This document shows, in pieces, positions 9,719 through 21,572 of a DNA stretch of 64,000 nucleotides. Numbering within the stretch: the stretch's first letter is position 1; each line of letters starts with the position of its first letter. The DNA comes from Basidiobolus meristosporus CBS 931.73. Taxonomy: Eukaryota > Basidiobolomycota > Basidiobolomycetes > Basidiobolales > Basidiobolaceae. A program made the translations under genes and the position numbers. The notes under the pieces were generated by a model. That model made no database searches. It saw only the letters and a program-made list of their open reading frames with translations, and was not told where the DNA came from. Location of the stretch: the NCBI GenBank assembly GCA_002104905.1, contig MCFE01000350.1, positions 24,883 to 88,882 on the forward strand, given 5' to 3'.

Positions 9719-12277
9719 CCCAGTCCTCATGTAACATACCTCATTCCGAAAAATCTTCAACGACCATACACTGACACTCAACTAATAAACAACCAGATCA
9801 ATTCCATGCCGAATATCCCAGTTACATGTAAACCAATTTACTTTCCGGACCACAAGATGCGGTTAATAATCATAGGTTGGTGTTTGTCAAAACAATAAAT
9901 CACACTATACACCTTTTCTACAGTCGATTCCAAATCCTTGTAAACAATGGGTAAAAGAGTGAATCGAATAGAGAGTAGTCTGAATTGAGTTACAGCAATC
10001 ATATGCTGCCTCGCGTATTGCACTTCATAGCGCTGCCACCGAGGAGTCTTCCCAACGCCATCCTGGTCAACGTCTGCGCAATGAAACGCTTCAACCGCCA
10101 TGCGACCAGGACACCGTGCATTGCTGTTGACTCCAACGCCCATGAATTCATAGGCGGCTCCGCTAGAGCAAGCTGGCTTTTCTCAGACCTTCACCAAGGG
10201 CCGTATGCATATACGAATATGATAGACGAGGCTCTATCCGTTTGTTTACCCCTAAACGCAAGCTTCCACCCGATTCAGTAGTGGGTGACCTACTTTCCCT
10301 CTTAACAACTCCAGATTTAGGCCAGCTCGCACTTGTGGGACGGTGCTATATTTGCATCAAGGCTCGACCAATACTGTATGATCAACGAAATTTGATCAGT
10401 GTGAACAGGGACAAATTTTTCAGCGACTATTTACATGTTCCTTTCTTGGGTGAAACTTCTTCTGGCTAGGTTGGAATTCAACTACCCAAATCACATCCAT
10501 ATTTATGATCACGGTGGAATGATCGAAATCCCTGCCCCCAGCGCAAAAAAAAAACCAGTTTGATGAGGATTCCGGTATTTCCTACTCCCACCCATATATG
10601 GTATGCGAATTTAATGGATGGTTTATGTAGACTACCCATATCCGGAATCCCACCCACAATCAGCATAACCGAATTATGATGTTTAAGGTTGAACTAACGT
10701 TTAGGTTCTATTGTTCACATCTAGCCGACCTGTTTCCGACTGGTTGAGTATGTATTAGCTGATGCACAAAGGTTGATGTTCAATTAATGTGAAGATGAAT
10801 GATACGAGCACGCTCAGCTATCTCGATGCAATCAGGAACTCAAGACCGCACCAAAAGCTTCCATCCCCTAAAGGCTTCAGCTAGTGGTGCAATCAACAAC
10901 GAGACTCCCGCCAGTGGCATCCCGATATCATCAGCGCGTGATATGTATATTAATTGTAATTGCAGTCTTAGGTTATAACTAAGACGTGAGGAAACAAACA
11001 TGAATCGAGCCCATTATTTATGGGATCCATTGTTCTATGGGAAACCTATTGAACGACGGTGGTGCAAAACATTTTCCCTCTCCCAAGATCCCAGCCAGCT
11101 AATCCTCACCCATGTTTAAGAATAATCAAACCTGGCGTAGGTTAACTAGAAAAGACACTGGACTGATTGGAGGAATTCTGGTCTGAATGGTGATCATGTA
11201 ATTTACAGCCATAAACGAATGCGGTGATCAGTGATCAAGTGTGGCGAAGCGGATACGAAATTCGTTCCATCCAACTGATTTCGGGGAACCACCCAATCCA
11301 CATCTTCCCAATCTGGTATCCCTTACCCTAGAATGGTATACATCGCTTAACCATGGAAATGACTATCGATCATGGGTTGAGCATTGCGTGAACAATCGCT
11401 CATTAGTCAAGAGAATCCTTTTCCTTTTTGGGTGGATCTGCCTGCCATAAGGTGAACCCTGAATTCGCTGGAATTCAGTGTTTATCTAATCGATGCCATT
11501 TCAAATCCCATAGCCCTTCATATGGCCGAATCAGGTGGTCGTGACGATGCTCGGGGGATTTCCGTGATGTCACCCGGAGGTTATGGTAATTCCATTGTGG
11601 TATCTCGAGCGAAATTAGGAATTTACACTGTATTACGCTCGCTGTCTTAGAGTGGGAAATTGCCCCTCGACCCAACAATCAATCGGTGGCTGAAATAAGG
11701 GGATTCTAGTGGATTACTTGGTACTGACTAATCCCAAATCGGCTGGATGAATCAAAAGGGAGGCCACTCTCGTCCGCCAATCTAGGCGGCTGGTAGGAGT
11801 TGGGCATTGTGTAGTTGCTTTAGAGATGAGCTTCATTGGGCCAAATAGATCCCTTCGACGACGAATTACTAACTCTCGGTCTTTGATGCTAGCTAAACAT
11901 GGAAGCAGCCAGATGACGTTTCTAGAATTGGATGGTCGCGCTGAATCAAGCCAGTGGGATTGCTCCTGACTAGAGCATCTGAGAAGTGTACCATTTAAGC
12001 TTTATTCAAATCTATTTACACGTGCAAAAGGAGAAGAGCCAAGTGTAGAATAAGTAATACAAGATACCGCTAAAGTGCTAAAGGGCCAAGCTTTCCGGTC
12101 CAAACATGTTGAGGTAAATGTCGAGGGAGGGTTGAGAAACGAAATCAAGCGGGAAAGAAAATTACAAGAAATTGTGCTGAACGAATAGGATCCGCCAAAG
12201 TGGCTCGGATAAACCACCCTGCTAGAGGAGACAGGCCGGATAGTGCTTTCCAAGGTGCATATCTTATCTTCTGTGGA
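9719..12277. other. Long gene-poor stretch with F-box-like debris
   Basis: About 2.5 kb with no intact gene. The only coding-like signals are two short segments resembling an F-box/LRR protein, listed separately. The segment 11460-12277 shows nothing recognisable and probably contains the 3' region of the minus-strand homeobox gene. Confidence 0.45.
10242..11450 (+). pseudogene. Possible decayed F-box/LRR gene
   Basis: A frame at 10242-10469 encodes LPPDSVVGDLLSLL, DLGQLALVGRCY and ARPILYDQRNL. This has the spacing of a fungal F-box (LPxEVL...L, DL..L..V, PxLYxxxxL). About 800 bp downstream, 11241-11450 encodes PHLPNLVSLTLEWY, which looks like a leucine-rich repeat of the same protein type. 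No ATG start, continuous frame or convincing splice sites connect them, so I treat them as remnants. They could be unrelated chance frames. Confidence 0.3.
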
Positions 12278-13679
12278 TCAGTCCCATGGTCTCCATTTTC
12301 CATTATTGGGCCCCGATTGGGAACACTGACCGTTTTCTTCGACTTTAGCGCACTCTTCAGCTGCAACGCTGGCTAGTATGTCCATCGAGTTGGCTAGATG
12401 CGCGGGCTCGGTCATTTTTGCTGCTCGTTCAGGGGAATGGGCTCCGTTGTCAGAGAAATCCGTAGAGTTGATATTCTGGAACTTCAATGACGAAGACCCG
12501 TTCTCTAGATGCGTTGTGCGTGGCCCCAGGGGTGACATTTGGGTAGGGAAAGCGCTAACCTGTTGGCTGTACGCGGGGTTTGCGGGCGAGTTGCTCGTGT
12601 GAGTTTGTTTGAGTCCCATGACATATGGGTGACCGGGTGAGGGTGGGATTGGATTGGGCTGATACGGTCCATTAGCATTAGCTGAGGATGGAGGTGTCAT
12701 GGTGTGGCCAAATCTATCCGTGGTAGGCGAGGGGACCCACTTGGAAGAGACGGATCCATTGGCAATAGCATTAAGCGGTGAAAGTAGCGATTGCATCGAG
12801 CCGAATGATGGCGATATGGGGGAGAGTCCAGGTGCGGGGGATGGCATAGGGCTTGGTTGCATCGAGTTGTTGTAGGGAGCAACCTTGATGGGAGGAGGGA
12901 CGTTTTGCTTGTAGTTAGGTCGATTATGGCTGGTGATGGTGTTTTGGAAGCGTAACCGTTGTGGCTGAGGATATGGATGGGCGTGGTTAAAGCTGTTGTC
13001 TCTCATCTTTCCAGTGCCGTTCACTGGGATAAATTGATATGTACAATTTCCACCGGAGTTTGTACCATGGCCACCACCTGCTTGATGGCCCATGGGATGG
13101 TGTAGGAAACGGTGTGCATTTTCTGCTTTGGCTCGATTGACTTTAGCACGGCGATTCTGAAACCAAACCTTTTGCCAACCACGGGTTAATCCTGCGGTCT
13201 TTACGGGGATGAATGCTACACAAAGATATGCCTACCTGGATTTCTCTGTTGGTCATGTTTAGTTTTTTGGATAAGCTCTCGCGCACCTCAAAGCTAGGCG
13301 TATCGGTTTGCTCAAACATGGCCAAAAGCTCTTTCAGCTGCTCTGGGGTGATACGCTTTCTCTTTGCCTTCGGTTGACCGGACTGGGGTTTCCCTGCTTC
13401 TAGAGAAAATTCATATGAGTAAGCCGTTGGAAAAAGGGGTGGTGGCAAAGCAAAGTTTTGTTACTCACCAGGCGTTCTACTAGGGTTCGAGGGAGAATCG
13501 GCCTTTCTTGTTTCATTATCGTCTTTAATCTCGTCCTCTGATCTACTAAGGGAATTGGAGGTATCTGCGGAAGGGTTTAATAGCGCGGATAGACTTGCAG
13601 GGGGTGCAACTGAAGAGGTTGCAGGTAAAGGTACAGAGCTTTCTGAAGGGATTCTAGCAGTTTCAGCTACCATCTTCAT
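12278..13679 (-). CDS. Homeobox transcription factor
   Basis: Exons in transcript order 13469..13679, 13236..13399 and 12278..13168; introns 69 and 67 bp; 1,266 nt, 421 residues. Residues 1-80 are serine/proline-rich and acidic. The homeodomain spans about residues 82-141: basic KAKRKR arm, ITPEQLKELLAMFEQTDTPS, REIQVWFQNRRAKVNRAK in helix 3, with the DNA-contacting Trp, Gln, Asn and Arg residues present. The second intron falls exactly between Gln and Val of REIQ/VWF. The long C-terminal tail is rich in Pro, Asn, Ser and Gln, as in activation domains, and ends near SMDILASVAAEE. Loop length is standard (60-residue, not TALE). It resembles fungal Phx1/homeodomain factors, whose targets vary. 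The start is the first of two close ATGs. Confidence 0.93.
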
Positions 13680-15229
13680 TTAACAACTTTATCGAGGTAA
13701 GATCCAGATACAACAGTGTATGTTTATCAACTTCTATGGCACAGTAATAGGCGACAGTAGAGGATTAAGAGCCAGCAAAATTAGTGAATACGCCAACCCG
13801 GGAAGTAAGAGCTGTATGGTAAGGTGAAGTGAAGCGAGGTGAAGTTAAAACTCTAACTGAAGTATACAGGTTAGAGGTTAAAAACAACGATGATACAAAA
13901 TTAAAAGACTTGAAATAATTTGACGCTGAATGATGGTTCGATAACAGGTCTTGATCCAGACCATCTCGGACCTTTGATTTGCTATAGCGACTTCCTGGTA
14001 AAAGAATCAAGGAGTCATTAATAGGCTAATCCTCATCCATATGTGTCAGACTTACATTTTTGGGAATTCTGATTTAGTTACAGCAACAACACAGATATTA
14101 ATCAAGATAGCCTGTCACATACTTAGCATACACCCAACCCACCTCAGGTACTACTGTATGTGGGTGGGTGAGCTCAAGCTCGTAAATCATCTCGTACGAA
14201 CGCAGAAACACAGCAAATCCGGGGGTGCGAACAGGTTTTACCTACATAAATCCGAAGAATAGATTGCGCAGGAGCAGAGTGCTAGCTACTATTCTCCGCT
14301 TCTATCACGAGGCTGAAAGACACCACCAATAAAAGTGGAGGGCAATATAAATGAATTAAAAGACTTCCAAATCGAGTAGTGAGTGTGAATCGGTTAGGAT
14401 GAGTCAATTCAACTGAGGCTAAATGGTCCAGGAATGCATTGGGTTCTGTAGTTGAAGACAAGCAGCCAGGCGAAGGTGAGGGTGAAGGGGAATTGAAGGA
14501 GCATCAGCAGTATTCCAGAAGGTCCGTTTCATGCGGTGGCCAAGGGGTGTGGGTTTACGCGATTAAAAGCACGTAATGTTTGTAATGCGAAATCGATGTG
14601 GGATCATTTCCAAAAAGAGGGTGCATTTGGTTAACTAACCAGCATTGGGAATGATTATGACAAGCAATTTCCTCATGAAATCTCCTCGATTACCATATAT
14701 TCATCATTTCTCCTAATAGGAAAGAGGGATGCGATATCCAGACAGACTAGTTATGATCTTGTTCTTGGTGCACCTTGTTGTGGTTGATATTTATATGACC
14801 TTATCGTAATGAATACATTAATATGAAACAAAGCCTTCTGCAATTGTGTGTGGCATCACTAAAAATACGCTCGCATAGGAAGCATCGTTGGGTCACGTGA
14901 TGCACTTTGTTTTCTGATAGTGCCGTGGGTGGCATACCAATGATTTTCGAGATATCATGCTGTTTTCTTCCGTGTATACAATCCGCTGAGTGGTTGGCCC
15001 ACTTTACACACAATAGTCACAAGTACTATTGTAGTGATGTAAGGTGCTTATTTATAACTCGATTTAGAGTTGTGCCGTTGACGGTTATAAAGCAGGTGGT
15101 CGCCGGAAGAGGAATTTAGTCCTACGTTTCCTACCCTCGTCCAACCGTGGTTTGTTGATAGATTGATATTCAAACCAGATCTTGTACATTCCGCCATAGA
15201 TCACTGTAGATACTTTCCAGCCGCCTCTT
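13680..15229. other. Divergent intergenic region, no gene seen
   Basis: About 1.5 kb between the homeobox start and the next gene's start. Only short, patternless frames occur. Its length fits an extended upstream regulatory region of a transcription factor gene, but no specific site can be supported. Confidence 0.45.
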
Positions 15230-17096
15230 ATGGCTGCTATATTTCAATCTCGCCGCAAAGGGATTCTTCCTGTCCCCAAGAACAAGGCGAGCACTCATGA
15301 GCAGGATAAATTGTCGTTCCAGACTCTGAAAGATCCAAACTACACCACTACTGCCGAGTATGCACCTATTCAAGAATCAGATATTGATTTCAAGGAGAGC
15401 TGGGATGTCAGAGAAAAGCCCCTGCCTATTCTACCACCGCTACTCCGTCCCCACATTTCCACCATCGCCGAGTTCACGTCGCAGTCTGAGTATCAGACTG
15501 TCCCGCCCAACCCAGTCATGACCATCCCTAGCATCGCTGCATCAGAGGATCATCAAATGAAAGTGCTAGTCTCACAGGCAATGCAGGATGCTTGTGAATA
15601 CAAGGTGCTGACAATCAAACAAATGGAGCAGCTACGCCAGGTAAAGAAAGCATGCACAAAACATTCACCACCATACACCCAATTTACCGTGGCTCTGTGC
15701 TTTCTACTAGGAATACGAGGCGCAACGGAACCAAATAGCTTCCCTGAACTCTCTGCTCTCCTACGAAACGAAGTTTCTAGATAGCGCTCACACATTAATC
15801 CGGCTCCATGCATCAAACAAATACCTGCTGAAAAAGACCTCGGAGGAGCTGGCGAATGCCGGACGCAAGGTGGACGAGGTTGCCAACAGCTTATGGAAAG
15901 TAACTCAGCGAGCAAATCAAACCCAGAACCGTATCTTACACCATACGGCGGGAGTCCTAGCGGTGGCATTATTCAAGGTATCGAGTGATCAGCAGTACAA
16001 GCTGGCCAAATCCAGCTTTGCTCAAAGCTTCGGTCCCTCCATGAACGGCAAGCTTCAGCATATCGAGAAAATCGATTCCGGCTACGCGTGCAAAGCCGAG
16101 GATTCCTCTAAGGGAGGCGACATTCAAACCAGTACTCCACATGACAACGCATTCAAGCAACATCCAACATTACACATGCCGGCCCCGCAGAGAGCTCATC
16201 CTCGTACTGGAGGCATTTTCAATCAAAGCAATTTAATATCCATGCGAAAGAATTGGCACCAGGATTTTGACAACGAGCCGATCAACAAAGACAACCCAAA
16301 CTCCATCCACTCCACTGCCACTACAAACTCATCGGCATTGGGCTCGGATTATCGCTCGGACTCGACCGATCCTTCGGTCGATTCTGATTATATAGAGGCA
16401 GGTTGGCATTCCATGCAAACTGCAACTCACTCACCTCACCAACCTCAGCCTCTACCATCAAATCATCAGGACTACCCGTCACTCATGACCAAATTGATCG
16501 CTTTACAAGACGAAGTGGAGGCCTACAGGGCGAAGGCTGAGTCATTGGAGATACAGCTGCAGTCCGGTTCGCTCCCAAACCACCTGTCCACTCTTCCCGG
16601 AAATGATGGAGATGGCGACGAAAGGCGGCACATGGTTCACGCGCTCCTTCAACCCACCTTTCTGGAGAAAGAGAAGTTCCGTATGGAGGCAGAGAGCGAG
16701 GCCAGAAAGCGCCACGAGCTGGAGGAGAAGGTGGAGCGGTTGGAGCGTGAGCTAGAGCTCTGCCACTTGGAGGAAGGGGAAGATATTTATTTGATCAACA
16801 TGGAGCAAGGCAGAGCCATAGAGCGATTGCAAAAGCAGCTTGTCAGCGCTATCCAGGATATCGACCAGTTGCAGCAGCAAGGTGACGATACCAACTACAT
16901 ACTTCGTCAGCTATTCTATCGGATACCCCATACGTCCTTTAGAAACGCAACCGAGGCGCACTATGCAGAGCAGCCAAGCAGGTATACGCTAGATAGGTTT
17001 GTTATGAAGGTGACGGACCTAATCGAAGAGAATCACCAGCTGCTGGATCGAGTATTGGACTTGCAGTCAAGACAAGAGCGTTTCGAGAGGTCGTAG
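15230..17096 (+). CDS. Uds1-domain coiled-coil protein (up-regulated during septation type)
   Basis: Exons 15230..15640 and 15711..17096, intron 70 bp, 598 residues. Residues about 107-185 match the fungal Uds1 (up-regulated during septation) pattern: VLVSQAMQDACEYKVLT, IKQMEQLRQEYEAQ across the splice, then SLLSYETKFLDSAHTLIRL. Residues 185-225 are helical; a polar linker follows. Coiled coil returns at about 325-370 (DEVEAYRAKAESLEIQL) and 385-460 (heptads of Leu/Glu/Arg). Proteins with this domain are tied to septation and cytoskeletal or polarity functions in fission yeast and other fungi; the partner here is unknown. The splice is supported because it joins the two halves of the domain in frame. 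AATAAA at 17121-17126. Convergent with the MFS gene, 278 bp between stops. Confidence 0.87.
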
Positions 17097-17374
17097 TGAA
17101 TGCTGTAACATCCCGCGAATAATAAACTGTACCATTCCACCAATGAATTGACATTATTTTATTACTTAATAATCACCACCCATGGGAGAAATGAAGGGGA
17201 AGCTCTAAGGTTCTGATGAAAATCAACCTGCTAAGTGTAAAGTGGTATATTCAAAGGATGCAGGTGAGCTAGTTTCATAGTGATATGATATAGTGGCGGG
17301 TCCGATTCCGTTTCCAAAAAGATTGCGATTAGGAGGGGGGGAGGGCTAGGCTTTAGGGCAGTAAATGATGCGAT

Positions 17375-18985
17375 TTATTCCTGTCGGGATTGGGAAAGAA
17401 ATTGATTCCATTCTACTTCCTCCTGCTCGTGGGTCATCGTTTCAACACGTAGCCCGTCCCTGTTCACCAGGCGCACCGTTTTCCCGAACAGGCGCATGCG
17501 GAAGATTTGTCCGGGGACGGGGGGAAGAAGGCGATCCTTCATAGTGGTGCGTACGAACACGCCAGCGAAAAAGCCGATCACCACGAAGATGAGGATCCAG
17601 TAGACGTTGACGATGTAGGTTTGGGGGTTGCTCTTGGTCAAGCCGCTGGAGAGCATGTTGTTATAGATTGCAGTGAAGACCAAACCACCCCCAACGCCAG
17701 CAATGGACCAGGCAGTGAGAATGATGCCGTGGCAGGCACCGATGTTGGAAGGCCCGAACATATCGGCCAAGAACGCCGGAATCACGCCGAAGCCTCCACC
17801 GTAGCAAGCGGTCAGAGCGAACATGGTTAACAGGAAGGCCCAGTAAGTGTGGGTGGTGGTGATAACGCTGAATGTGGCCATCACTATGATCTGGATGATC
17901 AACATGGACAAGAAGCAGGTCTTTCTGCCAACAAAGTCGGAAATGGTAGAGAAGAAGATACGCCCGAACAGGTTGAACCCACCGTTGATGGAGACAATGG
18001 TGGCGGCAGAGTCCTTGTCATACCCGAACAGGTCGGTGATCATGTTGGCCAATCTGGAGATAACAACAAGTCCGAAGATGGCATTGGCAAAGAACACAAT
18101 GTAGAGTAAGATGAAGTCACGGGAGGTGATCGACTCGATTAAGGTCAGCTTGATGGCTGGTTGCTGGATCACCACTCCACCCTTCTCATTGACCTCTGGC
18201 TCAGCAGCTGGTGTGGCAATTACAGTGTATCCTGGGGGAGGAACTCTGATGATGCAGGCAGCCAGCGCCATGAACACGAAGTAGAAGCTGCCCAATATAA
18301 CAAATGTAAGGGGAAGTCCCACGGCGGCGATTAATGGAAGAATCACTTTGCCTATAGCAATAGAACCGGCGCCAAACCCACACACCGCAAATCCGGCTGC
18401 AAGACCACGGCGATCCGGGAACCACTTTTGAAGCGAGGACACGGGCGAAATGTAACCAAGACCAAGACCAAAGCCACCAATAATACCGAAGCCAATGTAT
18501 AGAAGCCACATCAGTTTCAAATAAACCGCCAGCGCTGAGACCAGGTTGCCAAGGTAGAACAGGGTAGCGGCCAATAGGGCAGCCTTCTTGGGGCCGTTTC
18601 TTTCCAACCATGGACCCATGGTGGCTGCTGAGAGACCGAAAACGCCAACTGCGATGGAGAAAGTGATGGGAGCCATCTTTTCAGTGGAGCCGGGGCGGAT
18701 GGCATTATCAATGGGATCGTTGAAGACACTCCAGGCGTACAACGATCCACAGCAGAACTGAATGACCACTGCAGCAGGCATCAAGTACCATCTATTAAAT
18801 GGAACATTCCCAACGAGGAAACGCTCTCGCTCTATCTGTGCGGGGTCTCTGTTGGAGGTTGTGGTGCCATAGTGCCAGAGGATTTGCCTCATAATTGGGT
18901 TGGAAGATGTTGGAGGAGCGGCCTCAATGGAGGAGTTCAATATCTCTCCATTCTTAGCACTGTCGCTAGAATAGGTGTTGGACAT
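17375..18985 (-). CDS. MFS transporter, oxalate/formate antiporter-like family
   Basis: A single exon encodes 536 residues with about 12 hydrophobic segments split by a central loop (around residue 260-285), typical of the major facilitator superfamily. Diagnostic segments are CGSLYAWSVFNDP in the first helix, GPWLERNGPKKA after helix 2, GGFGLGLGYISPVSSLQKWFPDRRGLAAG in helices 4-5 (key residues GYISP and WFPDRRG), and GRIFFSTISDFVGRK after helix 8. These define the OFA/RhmT-like branch of oxalate:formate and monocarboxylate carriers. Membrane site and substrate are inferred: a small carboxylate at the plasma membrane or an organelle. A C-terminal cytosolic tail follows RTTMKDRLLPPVPGQ. No intron is needed, unusual beside its intron-rich neighbours. 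Confidence 0.92.
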   Translation of the reverse strand: MSNTYSSDSAKNGEILNSSIEAAPPTSSNPIMRQILWHYGTTTSNRDPAQIERERFLVGNVPFNRWYLMPAAVVIQFCCGSLYAWSVFNDPIDNAIRPGSTEKMAPITFSIAVGVFGLSAATMGPWLERNGPKKAALLAATLFYLGNLVSALAVYLKLMWLLYIGFGIIGGFGLGLGYISPVSSLQKWFPDRRGLAAGFAVCGFGAGSIAIGKVILPLIAAVGLPLTFVILGSFYFVFMALAACIIRVPPPGYTVIATPAAEPEVNEKGGVVIQQPAIKLTLIESITSRDFILLYIVFFANAIFGLVVISRLANMITDLFGYDKDSAATIVSINGGFNLFGRIFFSTISDFVGRKTCFLSMLIIQIIVMATFSVITTTHTYWAFLLTMFALTACYGGGFGVIPAFLADMFGPSNIGACHGIILTAWSIAGVGGGLVFTAIYNNMLSSGLTKSNPQTYIVNVYWILIFVVIGFFAGVFVRTTMKDRLLPPVPGQIFRMRLFGKTVRLVNRDGLRVETMTHEQEEVEWNQFLSQSRQE

Positions 18986-20049
18986 GTAGAATCAAAGGAA
19001 CTCAAATGGAGGAAAAGGAAGAAGGAGTCCAAACGATGATGGGACCCAACGCAGGATGTACAGACATTAAATACTAAGCTCACCAACAGGATGCAATGTC
19101 AACTGAACAAAAACTCCAATCAAATGGATTAATTGCCTAACCTCCGAAACAGGAGAAGATCCAACATAATAAAGGACACAGTACATGATATAAGCCCCTC
19201 CAGTCAACGCTGTGTTGATGCCGGAAACAGTATGCCACATAGTTAATTGCCTGATTCATGATTGTAGCTTAAATGGCTGATTTATGATTGTAGCTTAATT
19301 ACCTGATTCCGAACAGTTAGATGTCAGAGACTAATCAAACATCGCCTTATTAAATCCATTTGGGCGGAAGTGGCACTGGGTTTCAATGGAATTTAATTGA
19401 AGCTTGAATTCTAAATTTTGGGTTTTAGACAATGCTCATCCTATGCTCAGTCCTACGCTTAATCCCATGCATTCTAACAAATGGCTGAAACCTGCTGTCC
19501 GAGCCCCTCTGGATACGAGCACCCTACCTCTGTGGTGTTTAAATACAACCGGCCTATTTCAATCCTGATGCACGAGTACAGCTCCTTCAAGGAGTACAGT
19601 CACAGCCTCGGTAGCAAATAGATTGCCAACAGCCTCCCCCCAGTGGCTTATCGTGAGCCACACGGCGAACTGCATATGATATAATGTGATGTCAAGATCA
19701 TGCTGAGGCTCAGCCAGAGAAGGAATAGGCAGTTTCGCCCGGATCGCAACATTACTCCAATACAATCAGTCTCATAGTTTTTGGCAAAGTTTTCATATGT
19801 TTGCAAGACACATATCCCTGACATTTCCACATCGATCTTCGTGTTGATTCGTGCAATCCCAATGGCAAATGCGGTTGGGTGCATTGATGGATTTCCTGCA
19901 TGGAGAATTAGGGTTCGAGGCCGGTTTCCGCCCCATGCTACATTGTGCCTATGCGAGAACACGGACCGCTTTTATTCTATTTTTCACACGTTGAAAATAC
20001 TTGTATACAAACTAGGTGGACTATTAATTAGAAGGTGCTTGGGTGGGAT
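18986..20049. other. Intergenic region with a short tandem repeat
   Basis: About 1.06 kb upstream of the MFS gene and downstream of EBP2. It contains two copies of a 26-bp unit beginning CTGATT(C/T)ATGATTGTAG at 19251-19276 and 19277-19302, with the start of a third. No gene is supported. Confidence 0.45.
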
Positions 20050-21143
20050 TTAGTTCTTGCCACGGCCAGCTTGGCGCCGGGATTTGCCTAATCTCTTTGG
20101 CTTACCGCCCTTGAATCCCTGCTTCATGCCCTTGGCGCTGAAGCCAGATATATCGTTGGTGCTGTCGGCGGTGTTGCTCTTGCTACCACGCTTGCGGCCA
20201 CCGAATCCAAACTTGGCATCCTTCTTGACCCGCTTGGCGTTCTTGCCCGGCAATTTGGACTTTCTCTTGGTGATGGATGCCTCGTCATCGTCGGAAATGG
20301 CGATATCAAAGTCGTCGTCGTTCATGTCACCATCCTTCAATTCTGCAAGCAATACGCCGTTAGGCTACGGGGACGAAATCTCCTTGTGCGGTGCGCTACT
20401 TACTTCTCTTGGCCATCTTGATCTTCTCGAGCTCTTGGGATTTCTGCATCTGGCGCTCCTTGAGCTTCTCCACCTGCACCTTCTTGCCGAACTTCTTCAA
20501 CTCGCGCTGCTTACGAGCTTCCTCGGAAGCCTTGATGGACTGGGACTCGTCGAGAAGACGTTGTCTGACCTACAATACCAAACATCCTAGGTTTAGCTGA
20601 AGTGCACGGTGGGCCGAGCTACTTGCCGGGGACAATACCTTCTGCATGTGTTCGTCCGATTTCACCATCTCAGCGAAATAGTCGTCGGGGCGGACAAAAG
20701 GAATTCCGGCGGCGGTGATCTTGGCGTGAGCCTCCTTGGCAGCCTCCAATGCTTGGTTGTAGCTGGAATGGGTCGAAGTTTGAGTATGGAAGTTTGCGAG
20801 GCTGTAACCGACAACACACTTACAAGGCCAATTCACGCTTCAAGTCGTTATAAACATCCTCCACAACAAGGGGTTCGGAGGAGGTGATAGCCTGAGTCTC
20901 AATCCAAGGCAGATCGAGCTTGATCTCCTCAAGGGCATCGTTCAGGCCTTGCTATTACCAAAGTGGAAGGTTAGGGTTAGGTTTGGGAAAAGGGGTGGCC
21001 GGATACGAAAGGCTCGCAAGTACCTTGTTGTTCACGGTGAGCTTTTGCTCAGGAATGGTGTCCTCGTCGACGGAGAGATCGGCGTCCGAAAGCTCCTCCA
21101 TAGGGATGGCTTCGGGGATCTCGGAATCGGAAATGTCAGACAT
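20050..21143 (-). CDS. EBP2: rRNA-processing protein Ebp2
   Basis: Ebp2 is a nucleolar factor needed for 27S pre-rRNA processing and 60S assembly. Five exons in transcript order: 21024..21143, 20824..20951, 20639..20762, 20404..20569, 20050..20342; introns 61-72 bp; 831 nt, 276 residues. The acidic N terminus (SDISDSEIPEAIPMEELSDAD) leads into GLNDALEEIKLDLPWIET, RELAFYNQALEAAKEAH, IPFVRPDDYFAEMVKSD, MQKVRQRLLDE, KKFGKKVQVEKLKERQ, all family-typical. It ends in a basic, Gly/Lys/Arg-rich nucleolar tail (KRGSKSN, GKSRRQAGRGKN). The donor at 20638 was chosen over a nearby one because it restores HMQK/VRQRLL. It shares its promoter with eL37, which fits co-regulation in ribosome biogenesis. Confidence 0.94.
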
Positions 21144-21572
21144 ATGCTAAAGTGTTGGGTACCAAGGGGAAGGGGTTGGGAGATTGGACGTGGAAGTGGA
21201 AGAGACTTGATATGGGCAATGTGGAAAAAAAGCCTCGCCCGACTAAACGAGTGGATAATCAGATGCTTGAAACTTGGGTGTTTTTTTCTTTCGCACCGCA
21301 CGATCTCCGTGGACACGAGAAATTGTTTTTTCTTTTTTTTCGCCGCCTTCACCAGGACCGGATTTTTTTCACGGGCCTCTGGTGTGAGGTGGATCGATCG
21401 CCAGCCAGCCAAATGGGAGTTATCCCGAGTCCCCTTCCCTCTCCCCCGCCGACCAATCAGACGGCCCGCTTCCGGCATCCTCGGCATCAGTTTGATAAAA
21501 CGGAATTCTGCCACTTGTCGAAATTCCTCTCTTTCCCATCCCTCAGCGGCCGTTAGAAAGCCTCATTCAAAC
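21144..21572. promoter_or_regulatory. Bidirectional promoter of EBP2 and RPL37
   Basis: This 429-bp region separates two divergent start codons. It includes long T-rich tracts on the plus strand (21281-21290, 21325-21343, 21363-21369) and a pyrimidine-rich stretch before the eL37 start, both common in ribosomal-protein promoters. No TATA box is obvious. Shared control of the two genes is an inference from the layout. Confidence 0.55.

Noticed and set aside
17507-18109. Long plus-strand frames opposite the MFS gene
   Set aside because: They mirror codon structure of the real minus-strand transporter and show no domain.
19900-19945. GGTTCGAGGCC resembling a tRNA T-arm
   Set aside because: No pairing stem around the loop, no A/B-box spacing and no cloverleaf can be drawn.
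20057-20590. 177-codon leucine-rich plus-strand frame opposite EBP2
   Set aside because: Antisense of lysine/glutamate-rich coding exons and their introns; no independent evidence.
20952-21023. Telomere-like CCTAACCCTAACC in an EBP2 intron
   Set aside because: Only two units, within a normal-length intron whose splice sites work; probably chance and part of the branch-site region.
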